The translations under genes were made by a program, and so were the position numbers. 64,000 nucleotides of DNA, from contig LN913013.1 in the NCBI GenBank assembly GCA_001487125.1, positions 620,001 through 684,000 on the forward strand. Direction: 5' to 3'. The DNA comes from Gabonibacter massiliensis (GTDB lineage Bacteria > Bacteroidota > Bacteroidia > Bacteroidales > Marinifilaceae). The notes under the pieces are model-generated. The model had not been told where the DNA came from. It worked only from the letters and a program-made list of their open reading frames with translations, and searched no databases. This document shows, piece by piece, positions 8,431 through 17,325 of this stretch (its first letter is position 1; each line of letters opens with the position of its first letter).

Positions 8431-9231
8431 ATGAATACGAATATGATGCTATACAATAACGTTCCTATAGAGAAACGGTCGTTTTCCGAGGATATTTTAA
8501 ACACGGGACTAAGTCTTTACGAAGTATGCAGGGTTTTTAGAGGAAGTGTCATTTTTCTCGAAGACAATCTCTTAAGACTGGAGAATTCCATACGTAAATC
8601 AAACGTAAATATCGATATCCATGCGCTCCATATAAAAGACAAACTGGACCACTTAATTCGTTTGGAAGGGATCAAAGAGGGTAATCTTAAATATGTCCTA
8701 CACATCACTTCCGACGCAATTGACGAATACATATATCAGATCCGGCACTCCTATCCTACAGAAGAAGATTATCGCTCGGGAGTTGATACGATTACTTATC
8801 ATGCCATGAGGGATAACGCCGAAATAAAATACATTAATCCTCACTTGCGCGAAACGACCAACGAACTCATTCGTTCGCATGGAGTTTACGAGATCTTACT
8901 GATAGATCAGGACGAATGTATCACGGAAGGATCTCGTTCCAACGTATTTTTTATACGCGACAACATTTTTTATACAACACCTGTACCTTATGTTTTACCG
9001 GGTACAAGCAGAAAACGGGTACTTGAGATTTGCCGGCAAGAAAATTTCCCTGTCGTGGAAAAACGCGTGTCCTGTGCGGACTTGGAAAACTACGACACCG
9101 CTTTTATTACAGGAACTTCTCCTCTCGTGTTACCGATACGTAAAATCGATCACCTGTTTTTCAATCCCGCACACCCCTTATTGAGAAAAGTCATGGAACG
9201 CTATTTTTCATTATTAACTTTAAATTTTTAA
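8431..9231 (+). CDS. Class IV aminotransferase (PLP fold type IV)
   Basis: A 266-residue enzyme of the branched-chain aminotransferase / aminodeoxychorismate lyase / D-amino-acid aminotransferase group. The likely PLP Lys is in A-E-I-K-Y-I-N-P-H-L-R. The signature E-G-S-R-S-N-V-F-F-I and the phosphate-binding G-T-S-R-K-R-V are clear. Length fits; the start could be the Met at 8443 instead, because the first four residues have no homologous counterpart that I recognise. The family substrate cannot be set from sequence by eye: aminodeoxychorismate lyase (folate) or a branched-chain transaminase are both possible. It is divergent from the minus-strand kdsC cluster. Confidence 0.82.
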   Translation: MNTNMMLYNNVPIEKRSFSEDILNTGLSLYEVCRVFRGSVIFLEDNLLRLENSIRKSNVNIDIHALHIKDKLDHLIRLEGIKEGNLKYVLHITSDAIDEYIYQIRHSYPTEEDYRSGVDTITYHAMRDNAEIKYINPHLRETTNELIRSHGVYEILLIDQDECITEGSRSNVFFIRDNIFYTTPVPYVLPGTSRKRVLEICRQENFPVVEKRVSCADLENYDTAFITGTSPLVLPIRKIDHLFFNPAHPLLRKVMERYFSLLTLNF

Positions 9232-9349
9232 CCTGATTTCACATGCTTTACTTTGAATAAGAATATCTTTTTCTTAATATTGCGAACGTATTGTATACTT
9301 CTGTTATCTAAAGAAATACAATGCGTTTTTTTATTACGAAACAGAGCCT

Positions 9350-10756
9350 ATGAAATATATTATAAGTTTGATCATTTTATCAGGTGTTCTTTTGTTCAGG
9401 CCTTGGAATATCAACTGTAATCAGGCCGATATGATGGAAACGACAGAAGAGCGGCCTATGGAAGATACCCTTATACCTATTCACGATATCATTCATAATT
9501 ATTATTCCGATTTATCCGAAACAAAACGTTTAGATGCAACTATCGAACGATTTATGAATCAATGGGAAATAAAAGGAGCCTCTTTGGCTATCATGAAGGA
9601 TGGAAAATTGATTTACAGCAAGGGATACGGGTATGCCGACGAGGAATCTCAGACCAAGGTTGATGTGAGTCATATCTTTAGAATCGCTTCTATTTCTAAA
9701 TTAATTACGGCAACCGGCATTATGAAGCTGGTAGAAAGTGATAAATTATCCTTAGAAGATAAAGTTTTCGGAGAAAACGGAATATTGAACGATACCGTAT
9801 ACCAAGCGATCAGGGACAAGCGGGTGAAGGAGATAACGGTAGAACAGTTGCTGCGACACAAAGGAGGATTCTCTTTAAGGTACGGAGATCCCATGTTTCA
9901 TCCGGTAGAAATTGCTAAAAAAATGGGCGTTCCCCCTCCTGCCGATTTGAATACGATAATCAGGTTTGTATTATCAAAGCGTTTAGGATTCCGTCCGGGG
10001 ACCAGTACTTGCTACTCGAATGTAGGATACGGGATTCTTTCCAAAGTAATTGAAAAGATAAGCGGACAATCTTATGAAAAATACATTCAGGACAGCATTC
10101 TGATCCCTGCCGGCTGTTTCGATATGCACCTGGGTAACAATTTATGCGAAAGGCGCTACCCGAACGAAGTAAAATACTACGAACCCACCAACGCCGAATT
10201 AGTACGGGCATGCGATGGAAGGGATACGTTGGTACTTCGATCCAACGGGGGAAATAATATCGAAGAACTTTACGGCGCCGGAGGATGGGTAGCTTCTCCG
10301 ACCGAGTTACTACGATTCCTGTCCGCGATAGACGGAAATGACAATTATCCCGATGTATTAACTCCCGAAAGCGTCAAGACGATGACGGCCAATATTTACA
10401 ATGCCCTGCCGATCGGCTGGATGAACACGAATTCCAGAGGTGATTGGTGGAGGTCAGGGACCTTGGCCGGAACGAGTGCTATGATGAAACATCAAAAAGA
10501 CGGTTTCAGTTGGGTTTTCATTACGAATACAAGCAGTTGGACCGGAAGTAAATTCCCGAACAAAATAGAACGGATGATGCATCAGGCTCTAAACCGGGTA
10601 AAATCCTGGCCCGAACGGGATCTTTTTGATCCGGAATATTGTAAAACGATAGAAAACTCTCAAGAATTATTAGCAAACGAACCCGCTCATGAACCCCTTT
10701 CCTCCAAAAATTCTCTTAGCACCCAACGCCTTCAAGGGAAGTCTCTCAGCTTTTGA
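9350..10756 (+). CDS. Serine beta-lactamase-like hydrolase (class C / PBP4* family)
   Basis: A 468-residue exported protein. The hydrophobic N-terminus (residues 4-17) acts as signal peptide or anchor. The Ser-x-x-Lys motif is S114-I-S-K117, and the Tyr-Ser-Asn motif lies in C-Y-S-N-V-G-Y-G. W-R-S-G-T-L-A-G is in the place of the third (K/H-T/S-G) motif. Family members are esterases, D-aminopeptidases or peptidoglycan hydrolases far more often than true beta-lactamases. The last 68 bp overlap the glycerate kinase gene in another frame, so the C-terminal tail is constrained by both reading frames. Confidence 0.85.
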   Translation: MKYIISLIILSGVLLFRPWNINCNQADMMETTEERPMEDTLIPIHDIIHNYYSDLSETKRLDATIERFMNQWEIKGASLAIMKDGKLIYSKGYGYADEESQTKVDVSHIFRIASISKLITATGIMKLVESDKLSLEDKVFGENGILNDTVYQAIRDKRVKEITVEQLLRHKGGFSLRYGDPMFHPVEIAKKMGVPPPADLNTIIRFVLSKRLGFRPGTSTCYSNVGYGILSKVIEKISGQSYEKYIQDSILIPAGCFDMHLGNNLCERRYPNEVKYYEPTNAELVRACDGRDTLVLRSNGGNNIEELYGAGGWVASPTELLRFLSAIDGNDNYPDVLTPESVKTMTANIYNALPIGWMNTNSRGDWWRSGTLAGTSAMMKHQKDGFSWVFITNTSSWTGSKFPNKIERMMHQALNRVKSWPERDLFDPEYCKTIENSQELLANEPAHEPLSSKNSLSTQRLQGKSLSF

Positions 10757-11810
10757 AGCGTGTCATATCCTTTCAACATCTCTAAAGGGAAACGGAATTG
10801 AAACGATATCTCTACCTATGGGGGACGGAGGAGATGGAACTGCCGCCGTATTAGCTTATTATTACAAAGCTCGGCCCATAGAAACCGTGACTTGTGACGC
10901 ATTGGGACGGGCCCGGAAAGCTATTTACTACGTTGACGGAGATACTGCTATCATCGAGTTAGCCGAAAGTTGCGGGATAAAACACTTGAAAAGAGAAGAA
11001 TACGATATTTTAAATACGAATACGGCGGGGTTCGGAATAATGATCCGTAACGCAATAGAGTGCGGTTTTAAAAAATTAATTCTTTGTATAGGAGGAAGTG
11101 CCAGTGTGGACGGAGGAATGGGAGCTTTACGGGAAATAGGTTTGTCCATAGAAAAAAAATCAGATACATACAGGAACGATATTATTGATATGAAGGACAT
11201 TCATACCGATTATATACAAAATAGATTTAAGGATATAGAGTGTACCGTCTTATGTGATGTGGATAATCCGATAACAGGAGAACAGGGAGCTGCTTTCATG
11301 TTCGGTCCCCAAAAAGGGGCGTCTTCGGAACAGGTCATTTTATTGAATCAAAAGCTTCATAATCTGACCTGCTTGTTAGAATCCAAAACCCGGAAGTCGT
11401 TACATACCCTGAAACACGGAGGTGCTGCCGGAGGGATTGCTTTGTCTTTTTGTTCTTTGTTGAATGCTAAATTAGTATCCGGTTCCACTTTTTGTATAGA
11501 ACTTGCTCGACTAAGGGATTATCTCTCTTCTGTCCAAGCAGTAATAACAGGAGAAGGTAAAATAGACGTACAATCTCTGCACGGAAAAATTCCCGGATCC
11601 ATTTCCGACCTATGTCGTGAAAATCATAAAACGGTATATGCTATTGCCGGAATGACAGACCATCGACTTCTCTCCTCTTTCGACCAGGTCTTCACATTGC
11701 TATCTCATGCTTCTTCCGTGGAGGACTCTATCATAAATGCAAAAGAATATCTAAAAATCATTGCCCAGGAAATCTCGGATGTATTTTACGCTTCCATCTA
11801 TCCCATGTAA
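10689..11810 (+). CDS. glxK: Glycerate kinase
   Basis: A 373-residue GarK/GlxK-type kinase that phosphorylates D-glycerate in the glycerate/glyoxylate route into glycolysis. The signature I-L-L-A-P-N-A-F-K-G-S, the glycine-rich M-G-D-G-G-D-G-T, and I-G-G-S-A-S-V-D-G-G-M-G-A are visible. The start must be at 10689 or very near, because the conserved core begins about seven codons later; this makes a real 68-bp overlap with the preceding hydrolase gene and suggests translational coupling. No Shine-Dalgarno sequence is seen. Confidence 0.9.
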   Translation: MNPFPPKILLAPNAFKGSLSAFEACHILSTSLKGNGIETISLPMGDGGDGTAAVLAYYYKARPIETVTCDALGRARKAIYYVDGDTAIIELAESCGIKHLKREEYDILNTNTAGFGIMIRNAIECGFKKLILCIGGSASVDGGMGALREIGLSIEKKSDTYRNDIIDMKDIHTDYIQNRFKDIECTVLCDVDNPITGEQGAAFMFGPQKGASSEQVILLNQKLHNLTCLLESKTRKSLHTLKHGGAAGGIALSFCSLLNAKLVSGSTFCIELARLRDYLSSVQAVITGEGKIDVQSLHGKIPGSISDLCRENHKTVYAIAGMTDHRLLSSFDQVFTLLSHASSVEDSIINAKEYLKIIAQEISDVFYASIYPM

Positions 11811-11838
11811 CCTCTGCAAAATAAATTATCACTTTTCC

Positions 11839-11869
11839 TTTGACATTTGCTTACAATTTATAAATTTTG
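11839..11869 (+). promoter_or_regulatory. Promoter of the butyrate kinase gene
   Basis: TTTG at 11839-11842 is followed 18 bp later by TAAATTTTG (11861-11869), one base longer than the TAnnTTTG consensus. The ATG is 55 bp downstream. Confidence 0.55.
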
Positions 11870-11924
11870 CAGCTTCAAAACAGACAATCATAAATAATTA
11901 TCTAATAACAAAAACTTATAATTT

Positions 11925-12998
11925 ATGTCTTATAAAATTCTTGCGATTAATCCGGGGTCAACTTCCACGAAAATTGCTATTTACGAGGATGAGAATGAGC
12001 TATTCGTGAAAAATATCAAGCATTCATCCGAAGAAATCGCCCGTTTTGAGACCGTTGCTTCTCAATTCCAATTCAGAAAAGAGATCATTTTAACCGAATT
12101 GAAAAATGCCGGGTTCGATATCAACGAGATCCATGCAATCGTTGGCCGGGGAGGATTGGTTAAGCCTATAGAATCGGGAGTGTATGAAGTAAACGATGCC
12201 CTTATAACCGATTTAAACAACCCTCCTCTCGGAGAACATGCATCCAACCTGGGCGGATTGATTGCTCACGATATCGCCCGCTCTTTAAATAACGGAGCCA
12301 AAGCCTATATCGCAGATCCGGTCGTTGTGGATGAAATGGAAGAAGTTGCCCGTCTCACCGGACATCCCGCATTCCGAAGAGTCTCCATTTTCCATGCATT
12401 GAATCAAAAAGCAATTGCAAGAACTTATGCCAAAGAGATTGGGAAAAAATACGAAGATATCAATCTGATTATTGCCCATTTGGGAGGAGGCGTTTCCGTC
12501 GGAGCACATAGAAGGGGACGAGTAATTGACGTAAACAACGCTTTGGACGGAGACGGACCGTTTTCTCCGGAACGTTCCGGTACCTTGCCTACCGGACAAT
12601 TGATAAAAATGTGCTTCAGCGGAGAAAAGACTCAAGCCGAGATAAAAAAGATGATCAAAGGTGAAGGCGGATTAGTAGCTTATTTAGGAACTAACGATGC
12701 TTATGAAGTAGAGCTGAAAGCGAAAGAAGACCCGCAATGGAAACTGGTTCAGGACGCAATGTCATATCAGGTGGGTAAAGCTATTGGAGAGATGGCTGCC
12801 GTTTTGAAAGGTGACGTGGATGGCATTCTGTTGACCGGAGGAATCGCACATAACCCCTTCCTGGTTGCTTATGTAAAAGAGATGGTCGAATTCATCGCCC
12901 CGTTAAAGGTATACCCCGGAGAAGACGAAATGCGTGCTTTGGCCATGAATGGCCTGATGGTTATCCGCGGAGAACTTACCGGAAAAATCTACCAATAA
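11925..12998 (+). CDS. buk: Butyrate kinase
   Basis: A 357-residue ASKHA-fold acyl kinase that makes ATP and butyrate (or a branched acid) from the acyl phosphate. It begins I-L-A-I-N-P-G-S-T-S-T-K-I and contains A-H-L-G-G-G-V-S-V-G-A-H and the G-D-G-P-F-S-P-E-R-S-G-T segment that separates butyrate kinases from acetate kinases. No phosphate butyryltransferase gene is adjacent; the only phosphotransacylase in the window is at 54254, next to acetate kinase. It has its own promoter and a terminator at 13043. The enzyme supports a butyrate-forming lifestyle. Confidence 0.95.
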   Translation: MSYKILAINPGSTSTKIAIYEDENELFVKNIKHSSEEIARFETVASQFQFRKEIILTELKNAGFDINEIHAIVGRGGLVKPIESGVYEVNDALITDLNNPPLGEHASNLGGLIAHDIARSLNNGAKAYIADPVVVDEMEEVARLTGHPAFRRVSIFHALNQKAIARTYAKEIGKKYEDINLIIAHLGGGVSVGAHRRGRVIDVNNALDGDGPFSPERSGTLPTGQLIKMCFSGEKTQAEIKKMIKGEGGLVAYLGTNDAYEVELKAKEDPQWKLVQDAMSYQVGKAIGEMAAVLKGDVDGILLTGGIAHNPFLVAYVKEMVEFIAPLKVYPGEDEMRALAMNGLMVIRGELTGKIYQ

Positions 12999-13040
12999 GA
13001 GTCGGTCTTTAAAAGGGGAAAAGGCTCTAAATGTCAGTAT

Positions 13041-13081
13041 AAAAAAAATGAGAAGCGCTTTGCTGCGCTTCTCATTTTTTA
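13041..13081. terminator. Bidirectional terminator between buk and the M48 protease gene
   Basis: ATGAGAAGCGC and GCGCTTCTCAT form an 11-bp perfect stem with a six-base loop, flanked by A and T tracts, and serve both convergent genes. Confidence 0.88.
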
Positions 13082-13094
13082 TCGATTCATTCAT

Positions 13095-13910
13095 TTATTT
13101 ATTTTCAGTCGTATCGACAGGCTTCTGAATACCTTCAGTCGTTGTGCGTTCTTCCATACGCTTTATGCGTGAATCCAAATCGGGATGAGTAGAAAATAAC
13201 TGGTTCAGTTTACTGTTTTTTTTCGCTCCAGCCTCTTCCTGCATCTGTTTCAATCTATGAAACGAAAGAGCCATCGCCCATGGATTTTTCCCGGCCTTCT
13301 TCAAAAATTCATAACCGTAATCATCCGCATCGCGTTCCTGTTTTTGCGAGTAATTGGCTTGCACCAAAGCTTCACCGAGATCACCTAACTGCGAATCGGT
13401 CAATGCGGCAACTTTTCCGCCTTGAGACGACACTCCGTCCTTTAAAGCGGAAGTCAACAATGCCGTACGAAAAGCTTTCTTCGAGTCCTTATGGGCCACA
13501 TGTCCCACCTCGTGTCCAATCACACCCAACAACTCCTCGTCACTCATAATATCCATTAACGAAGAAAAGACGCGTACGCTACCATCCGCACAAGCAAAAG
13601 CGTTAACGTCAATCACATAGTACACTTTAAAATTCAAAGGAATACCCTCCACCTCCTTCAATCCTTCCGTCAGTTTCTTCAGTCGAATAGTATAAGGATC
13701 ATCATCGGCACATACCTGATTGTGCTTATCCATCCAATCGATATACTCCTTTACATACGCGGCCATTTGTTCGTCAGTCAGCGTAACCGCCTGCACCGCT
13801 TTCGATGCCCCGCTCACTGCTTTTTTAAGTTTTAACTGCGCCATTACAGGCATCACGAATGTTGTACACATGAGTACAACCGCACATTTCACAAAGAATC
13901 TTATCATCAT
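13095..13910 (-). CDS. M48 family metalloprotease, exported
   Basis: A 271-residue zinc peptidase with a signal peptide (about residues 1-25, ending V-M-A). The zinc site is H-E-V-G-H in the middle of the protein, and the third ligand is probably the Glu in K-Q-E-R-D-A-D-D-Y-G. It ends with a charged tail. BepA/LoiP-like members act in the periplasm on misfolded outer-membrane proteins, and this is the likely role. Two adjacent ATG codons can start it. The gene stands alone between convergent buk and the ahp operon. Confidence 0.88.
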   Translation of the reverse strand: MMIRFFVKCAVVLMCTTFVMPVMAQLKLKKAVSGASKAVQAVTLTDEQMAAYVKEYIDWMDKHNQVCADDDPYTIRLKKLTEGLKEVEGIPLNFKVYYVIDVNAFACADGSVRVFSSLMDIMSDEELLGVIGHEVGHVAHKDSKKAFRTALLTSALKDGVSSQGGKVAALTDSQLGDLGEALVQANYSQKQERDADDYGYEFLKKAGKNPWAMALSFHRLKQMQEEAGAKKNSKLNQLFSTHPDLDSRIKRMEERTTTEGIQKPVDTTENK

Positions 13911-14002
13911 ATTTTAGCATAAAAAATTACGCGGCAAATAAAATAAAAAAAATCCATACCAGATAACAGTTAAGCGACTTTTTTAGACTTTCTGCAAGTC
14001 AT

Positions 14003-14040
14003 AAAATTCCTCGGAAATCTTTGGTTCCGAGGAATCTTTT
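14003..14040 (-). terminator. Terminator after ahpF
   Basis: ATTCCTCGGAA (14006-14016) and TTCCGAGGAAT (14025-14035) form an 11-bp stem with short T runs on both sides, just beyond the ahpF stop at 14066. Confidence 0.7.
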
Positions 14041-14065
14041 GTAAGAGTCTTTCTCTCTGTTTTGA

Positions 14066-15616
14066 TCAGACGACTCCCCGTATACGATCTTCAAAGGCCG
14101 TAAGAGCAGCTTTTGCTCCCTCACCCATCGCAATGATAATTTGCTTGAAAGGCACGGAAGATACATCTCCCGCGGCATAAACTCCTGGAACATTCGTCCG
14201 GCAATAACTATCTATGACAATCTCGCCTCCGCGGTTCGTATCCAAATATTCCCTAAACGGGAGCGTATTGGGAGCTAAACCGATCTGCACAAAGATACCA
14301 TCCAATTCAACAATACGTTCTTCCCCCGTTCGATGATCTTTTACGCGAACCCCAGTCACCTTCTCTCCATTTCCAATCACCTCCGTGGTTTGAGAATCGG
14401 TGAAAATATCGATATTAGGCATACTTTTAGCCTTCTCTTGTAATACCTTATCGGCTTTCAATTCATCCAGAAATTCAAATACAATCACGTTCGAGCAGAT
14501 TCCAGCCAGGTCTATTGCAGCTTCGATCCCCGAATTTCCTCCCCCGACAACCGCCACTCGTTTTCCTTTATAAAAAGGACCGTCACAATGCGGGCAAAAC
14601 GCTACGCCGCGTCCGATGTACTCGTCTTCTCCCGGTACATTCAATTTACGCCAACTTGCTCCCGTGGCAATAATAACTGCATCCGCCATGAATTTTTCCC
14701 CACCGGATACCGTTAATTGTCTTTTACTTTCTTGTATCTCTATTTTCTCTATTTTTCTATGCTCGAACAAATCGATAGGATAACGATTCATATGAGTCCT
14801 CAAATTATCGGCTAACCGATCTCCCGTGGTTTCGGGAATGGATATTAAATTCTCTATCCCTACAGTTTCTTTCACCTGCCCCCCTATCCTTTCAGCGATG
14901 ACCGCGACACTCAATCCTTTACGAGCCGAATAAATGGCGGCAGAACATCCGGCCGGTCCTCCTCCAACAACTACAACGTCGTATTCTTTAGCAGGTATCT
15001 CCCGAACGTTTTCGATTTTTCCGTACCGAACTTCCAATTTATCCAATAAAGTCCCGAAATCACCCCTTCCGACATGCAATAACTGCCCGTCCGCAAAAAC
15101 GGCAGGAACTCCCTGAATCCTCAATGCATCTATCTCTTGGGGATAAATAGCTCCATCCACCATTTCATGTCGAATCGCACCGTTTAACGTGGTCATTGCA
15201 TTCAATGCCTGTACGATATCGGGGCAATTGGTACAGGTTAAAGAGACATAAGTCGTCAAATGTATGGGACCTTTTAAAACTTTTACACGGTCACATATTC
15301 CTTTATCCGGAAAATTTTTCCCTTTTCCGTCCAAATTCAATATCGCCAGCAATAAAGAAGAAAACTCGTGTCCGTTAGGAACCGCCCTGAATTTTATACC
15401 GGTCATTTTGCCGTTTTTCAGTAAAACAAAGGATAAACCTTCTCCCTCTCCTACTCGACAGGAAATTTTCTCGGAACAGGAAGATACGTCTTCCAATAGT
15501 TCCAATAATTCCGCACGACTTCCATGTTCCGGCGAAACAGAAATATCGAAAAGGTATTCTGCCTCCAACGGGCTAAATATTGTATATAATTGTTCTTTTA
15601 ATTCAGAATCTAACAT
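14066..15616 (-). CDS. ahpF: Alkyl hydroperoxide reductase subunit F
   Basis: A 516-residue flavoprotein that passes electrons from NAD(P)H to AhpC. The N-terminal tandem thioredoxin-like domain (1-200) has Cys128-T-N-Cys131. An FAD-binding V-V-G-G-G-P-A-G follows near 217, and the thioredoxin-reductase-type redox centre is Cys341-P-H-Cys344. Positions match the enterobacterial enzyme within a few residues. It is downstream of ahpC by 86 bp, which contain a weak hairpin that could lower its expression relative to ahpC. Confidence 0.96.
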   Translation of the reverse strand: MLDSELKEQLYTIFSPLEAEYLFDISVSPEHGSRAELLELLEDVSSCSEKISCRVGEGEGLSFVLLKNGKMTGIKFRAVPNGHEFSSLLLAILNLDGKGKNFPDKGICDRVKVLKGPIHLTTYVSLTCTNCPDIVQALNAMTTLNGAIRHEMVDGAIYPQEIDALRIQGVPAVFADGQLLHVGRGDFGTLLDKLEVRYGKIENVREIPAKEYDVVVVGGGPAGCSAAIYSARKGLSVAVIAERIGGQVKETVGIENLISIPETTGDRLADNLRTHMNRYPIDLFEHRKIEKIEIQESKRQLTVSGGEKFMADAVIIATGASWRKLNVPGEDEYIGRGVAFCPHCDGPFYKGKRVAVVGGGNSGIEAAIDLAGICSNVIVFEFLDELKADKVLQEKAKSMPNIDIFTDSQTTEVIGNGEKVTGVRVKDHRTGEERIVELDGIFVQIGLAPNTLPFREYLDTNRGGEIVIDSYCRTNVPGVYAAGDVSSVPFKQIIIAMGEGAKAALTAFEDRIRGVV

Positions 15617-15655
15617 CTTGTTTTATTTGTTTTCAGTGGTTTCCTGACGAAGAAA

Positions 15656-15685
15656 TAGGGTCGAGATAAAGTTTCCCGACCCCGT
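15656..15685 (-). promoter_or_regulatory. Weak hairpin between ahpC and ahpF
   Basis: GGGTCG (15658-15663) can pair with CGACCC (15677-15682) around a 13-base loop. There is no strong T run, so it may be a partial terminator or an mRNA stabiliser at the end of ahpC. Confidence 0.35.
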
Positions 15686-15702
15686 TTTCCTGTCAATTTA
15701 TC

Positions 15703-16266
15703 TTAAATCTTTCCGACCAAGTCAATACTCGGTTTCAACGTTTCTTCTCCTTTTTTCCACTTGGCAGGACAAACTTCATCCCCATGTGCCGCAACAAATT
15801 GAAGAGCCTGAAGACGACGGAACAATTCTTCCGCATTACGTCCCACATTACCGGCCAATACCTCGTAAGAAACGATTTTCCCCTCCGGATTGACGATAAA
15901 AGTACCCCTCTCTGCCACTCCGTCGCTCTCGATCATAACATCAAAACCGCGGGCAAGCGTTCCTGTCGGATCAGCCAACATGGGATATTGTATTTTCTGA
16001 ATGGTTTTTGAGGTGTCATGCCATGCTTTATGAACAAAATGAGTATCACAGGATACGGAATAAATTTCACAACCTGCCTGTTTAAAATCTTCATATTTAT
16101 TCGCCAAATCCTCTAATTCCGTAGGACACACGAATGTAAAATCGGCCGGATAAAAGAAAAACACGGACCACTTGCCCAGGACATCCGCTTTACCGATTGT
16201 TTTAAACTCTTTATTTACATAGGCTTGAACCTTAAAATCTACAATCTCTTTTCCAATTAGTGACAT
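15703..16266 (-). CDS. ahpC: Alkyl hydroperoxide reductase subunit C (peroxiredoxin)
   Basis: A typical two-Cys peroxiredoxin of 187 residues that reduces hydrogen peroxide and organic peroxides with electrons from AhpF. The peroxidatic Cys47 lies in D-F-T-F-V-C-P-T-E-L and the resolving Cys in D-E-V-C-P-A. I chose the ATG at 16266 (M-S-L-I-G-K-E-I) because it places this Cys at 47 as in other AhpC; an ATG three codons upstream at 16275 is possible. It is transcribed away from oxyR through a strong promoter that overlaps a palindrome. Confidence 0.96.
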   Translation of the reverse strand: MSLIGKEIVDFKVQAYVNKEFKTIGKADVLGKWSVFFFYPADFTFVCPTELEDLANKYEDFKQAGCEIYSVSCDTHFVHKAWHDTSKTIQKIQYPMLADPTGTLARGFDVMIESDGVAERGTFIVNPEGKIVSYEVLAGNVGRNAEELFRRLQALQFVAAHGDEVCPAKWKKGEETLKPSIDLVGKI

Positions 16267-16319
16267 AATCTTCATTTTTAATTTATACTGTTTATCTATC
16301 TGTTCTTATTAGTTCGATA

Positions 16320-16351
16320 CAAAAATATTCTGAATATTTTTATAAATCAAA
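16320..16351 (-). promoter_or_regulatory. ahpC promoter
   Basis: On the minus strand TTTG (16351-16348) is followed after exactly 20 bp by TATTTTTG (16327-16320), a full match to the Bacteroidota consensus. It points to ahpC. Confidence 0.8.
16321..16341. promoter_or_regulatory. Perfect palindrome over the ahpC promoter, candidate OxyR operator
   Basis: Arms AAAAATATTC and GAATATTTTT flank a single central T at 16331. The inverted repeat covers the ahpC -7 box and lies 51 bp before oxyR. Peroxide regulators of the LysR type bind dyad sequences between divergent genes, so this is the best operator candidate; binding is inferred. Confidence 0.55.
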
Positions 16352-16362
16352 CAGATATTATT

Positions 16363-16370
16363 TATATTTG
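16363..16370 (+). promoter_or_regulatory. -7 box of oxyR
   Basis: TATATTTG matches TAnnTTTG and lies 21 bp before the oxyR ATG. No TTTG is found at the right distance upstream; that place is T-rich. Confidence 0.45.
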
Positions 16371-16391
16371 TATCTATAAAATCTATATACA

Positions 16392-17315
16392 ATGACAATA
16401 CAACAGATGGAATACATTGTGGCGGTCAATAAATACCGTCATTTTGTGACAGCTTCGGAAAAATGCGGAGTAACCCAACCGACCCTGAGTATGATGATTC
16501 AGAAGTTGGAAGAGGAGTTGGAGATTAAAATATTCGACAGGACCAAGCATCCCATAGAACCAACTAATATGGGGCTACGGATCATCAGGCAGGCCGAAGC
16601 TTCTCTATTCGAAATCCGAAAAATCAAAGAGATGGTCATTGCCGAGACCGAATCTCTTTCCGGAAATTTGCAGATAGGCATTATTCCAACAGTTGCCCCT
16701 TATCTTGTTCCTGAATTTATTACTTTTTTTAAACTCGAATACCCGACAGTAGACCTCTCTATCTCGGAGATGAGAACCGATAATCTCGTTCACCATCTTC
16801 ACGACGGATTGATAGATATCGTTATTGCTTCTACTCCATTGAATAGACCTGATTTTTATGAGATACCGCTCTATTATGAACAGTTCGTGGCTTATTTCGC
16901 CCCGGAAAATCAACAAAAAGATCAGGTTCTAACAGCGGAAAATTTGCCGGGAGAAAATCTTTGGGTGCTACAAGAAGGCCATTGCATCCGGAATCAAATT
17001 TTTAATCTATGTTCTCAAACGGCCAGTTATAACCACATTTACGAAGCAGGAAGTATAGACACATTAATCCGGATCGTAGATAAAAACGGCGGGTACACCT
17101 TGATTCCGGAATTACACCTGCCGTTTTTGACGGAAGAACAGAAAAAAAATATCAGATCCATCGCATCTCCTCCTGCCGTGAGGGAAATCTCAATTATCAT
17201 ACGGAAAGATTACGTTAAAGAAAGAATGATAAATGCCGTTGCGGACACGGTGAAAAAAATCATTCCTTCGTCTATGCTTGACGACCGATTAAAAAAATTC
17301 TCCATAAAGTTGTAA
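16392..17315 (+). CDS. oxyR: OxyR peroxide-sensing LysR regulator
   Basis: A 307-residue transcription factor with a winged helix-turn-helix at residues 1-60 and a periplasmic-binding-like sensor domain. Cys198 and Cys207 in G-H-C-I-R-N-Q-I-F-N-L-C match the two cysteines of E. coli OxyR (199 and 208) that form the peroxide-induced disulfide. It is divergent from ahpC, sharing a 125-bp intergenic region with the palindrome at 16321-16341. It should activate ahpCF and other peroxide genes. Confidence 0.95.
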   Translation: MTIQQMEYIVAVNKYRHFVTASEKCGVTQPTLSMMIQKLEEELEIKIFDRTKHPIEPTNMGLRIIRQAEASLFEIRKIKEMVIAETESLSGNLQIGIIPTVAPYLVPEFITFFKLEYPTVDLSISEMRTDNLVHHLHDGLIDIVIASTPLNRPDFYEIPLYYEQFVAYFAPENQQKDQVLTAENLPGENLWVLQEGHCIRNQIFNLCSQTASYNHIYEAGSIDTLIRIVDKNGGYTLIPELHLPFLTEEQKKNIRSIASPPAVREISIIIRKDYVKERMINAVADTVKKIIPSSMLDDRLKKFSIKL

Positions 17316-17325
17316 CTCTCAAAGT

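Noticed and set aside
9350-10756. Antibiotic-resistance beta-lactamase
   Set aside because: The S-x-x-K and Y-S-N motifs belong to the wide serine hydrolase family; third motif and context do not suggest resistance.
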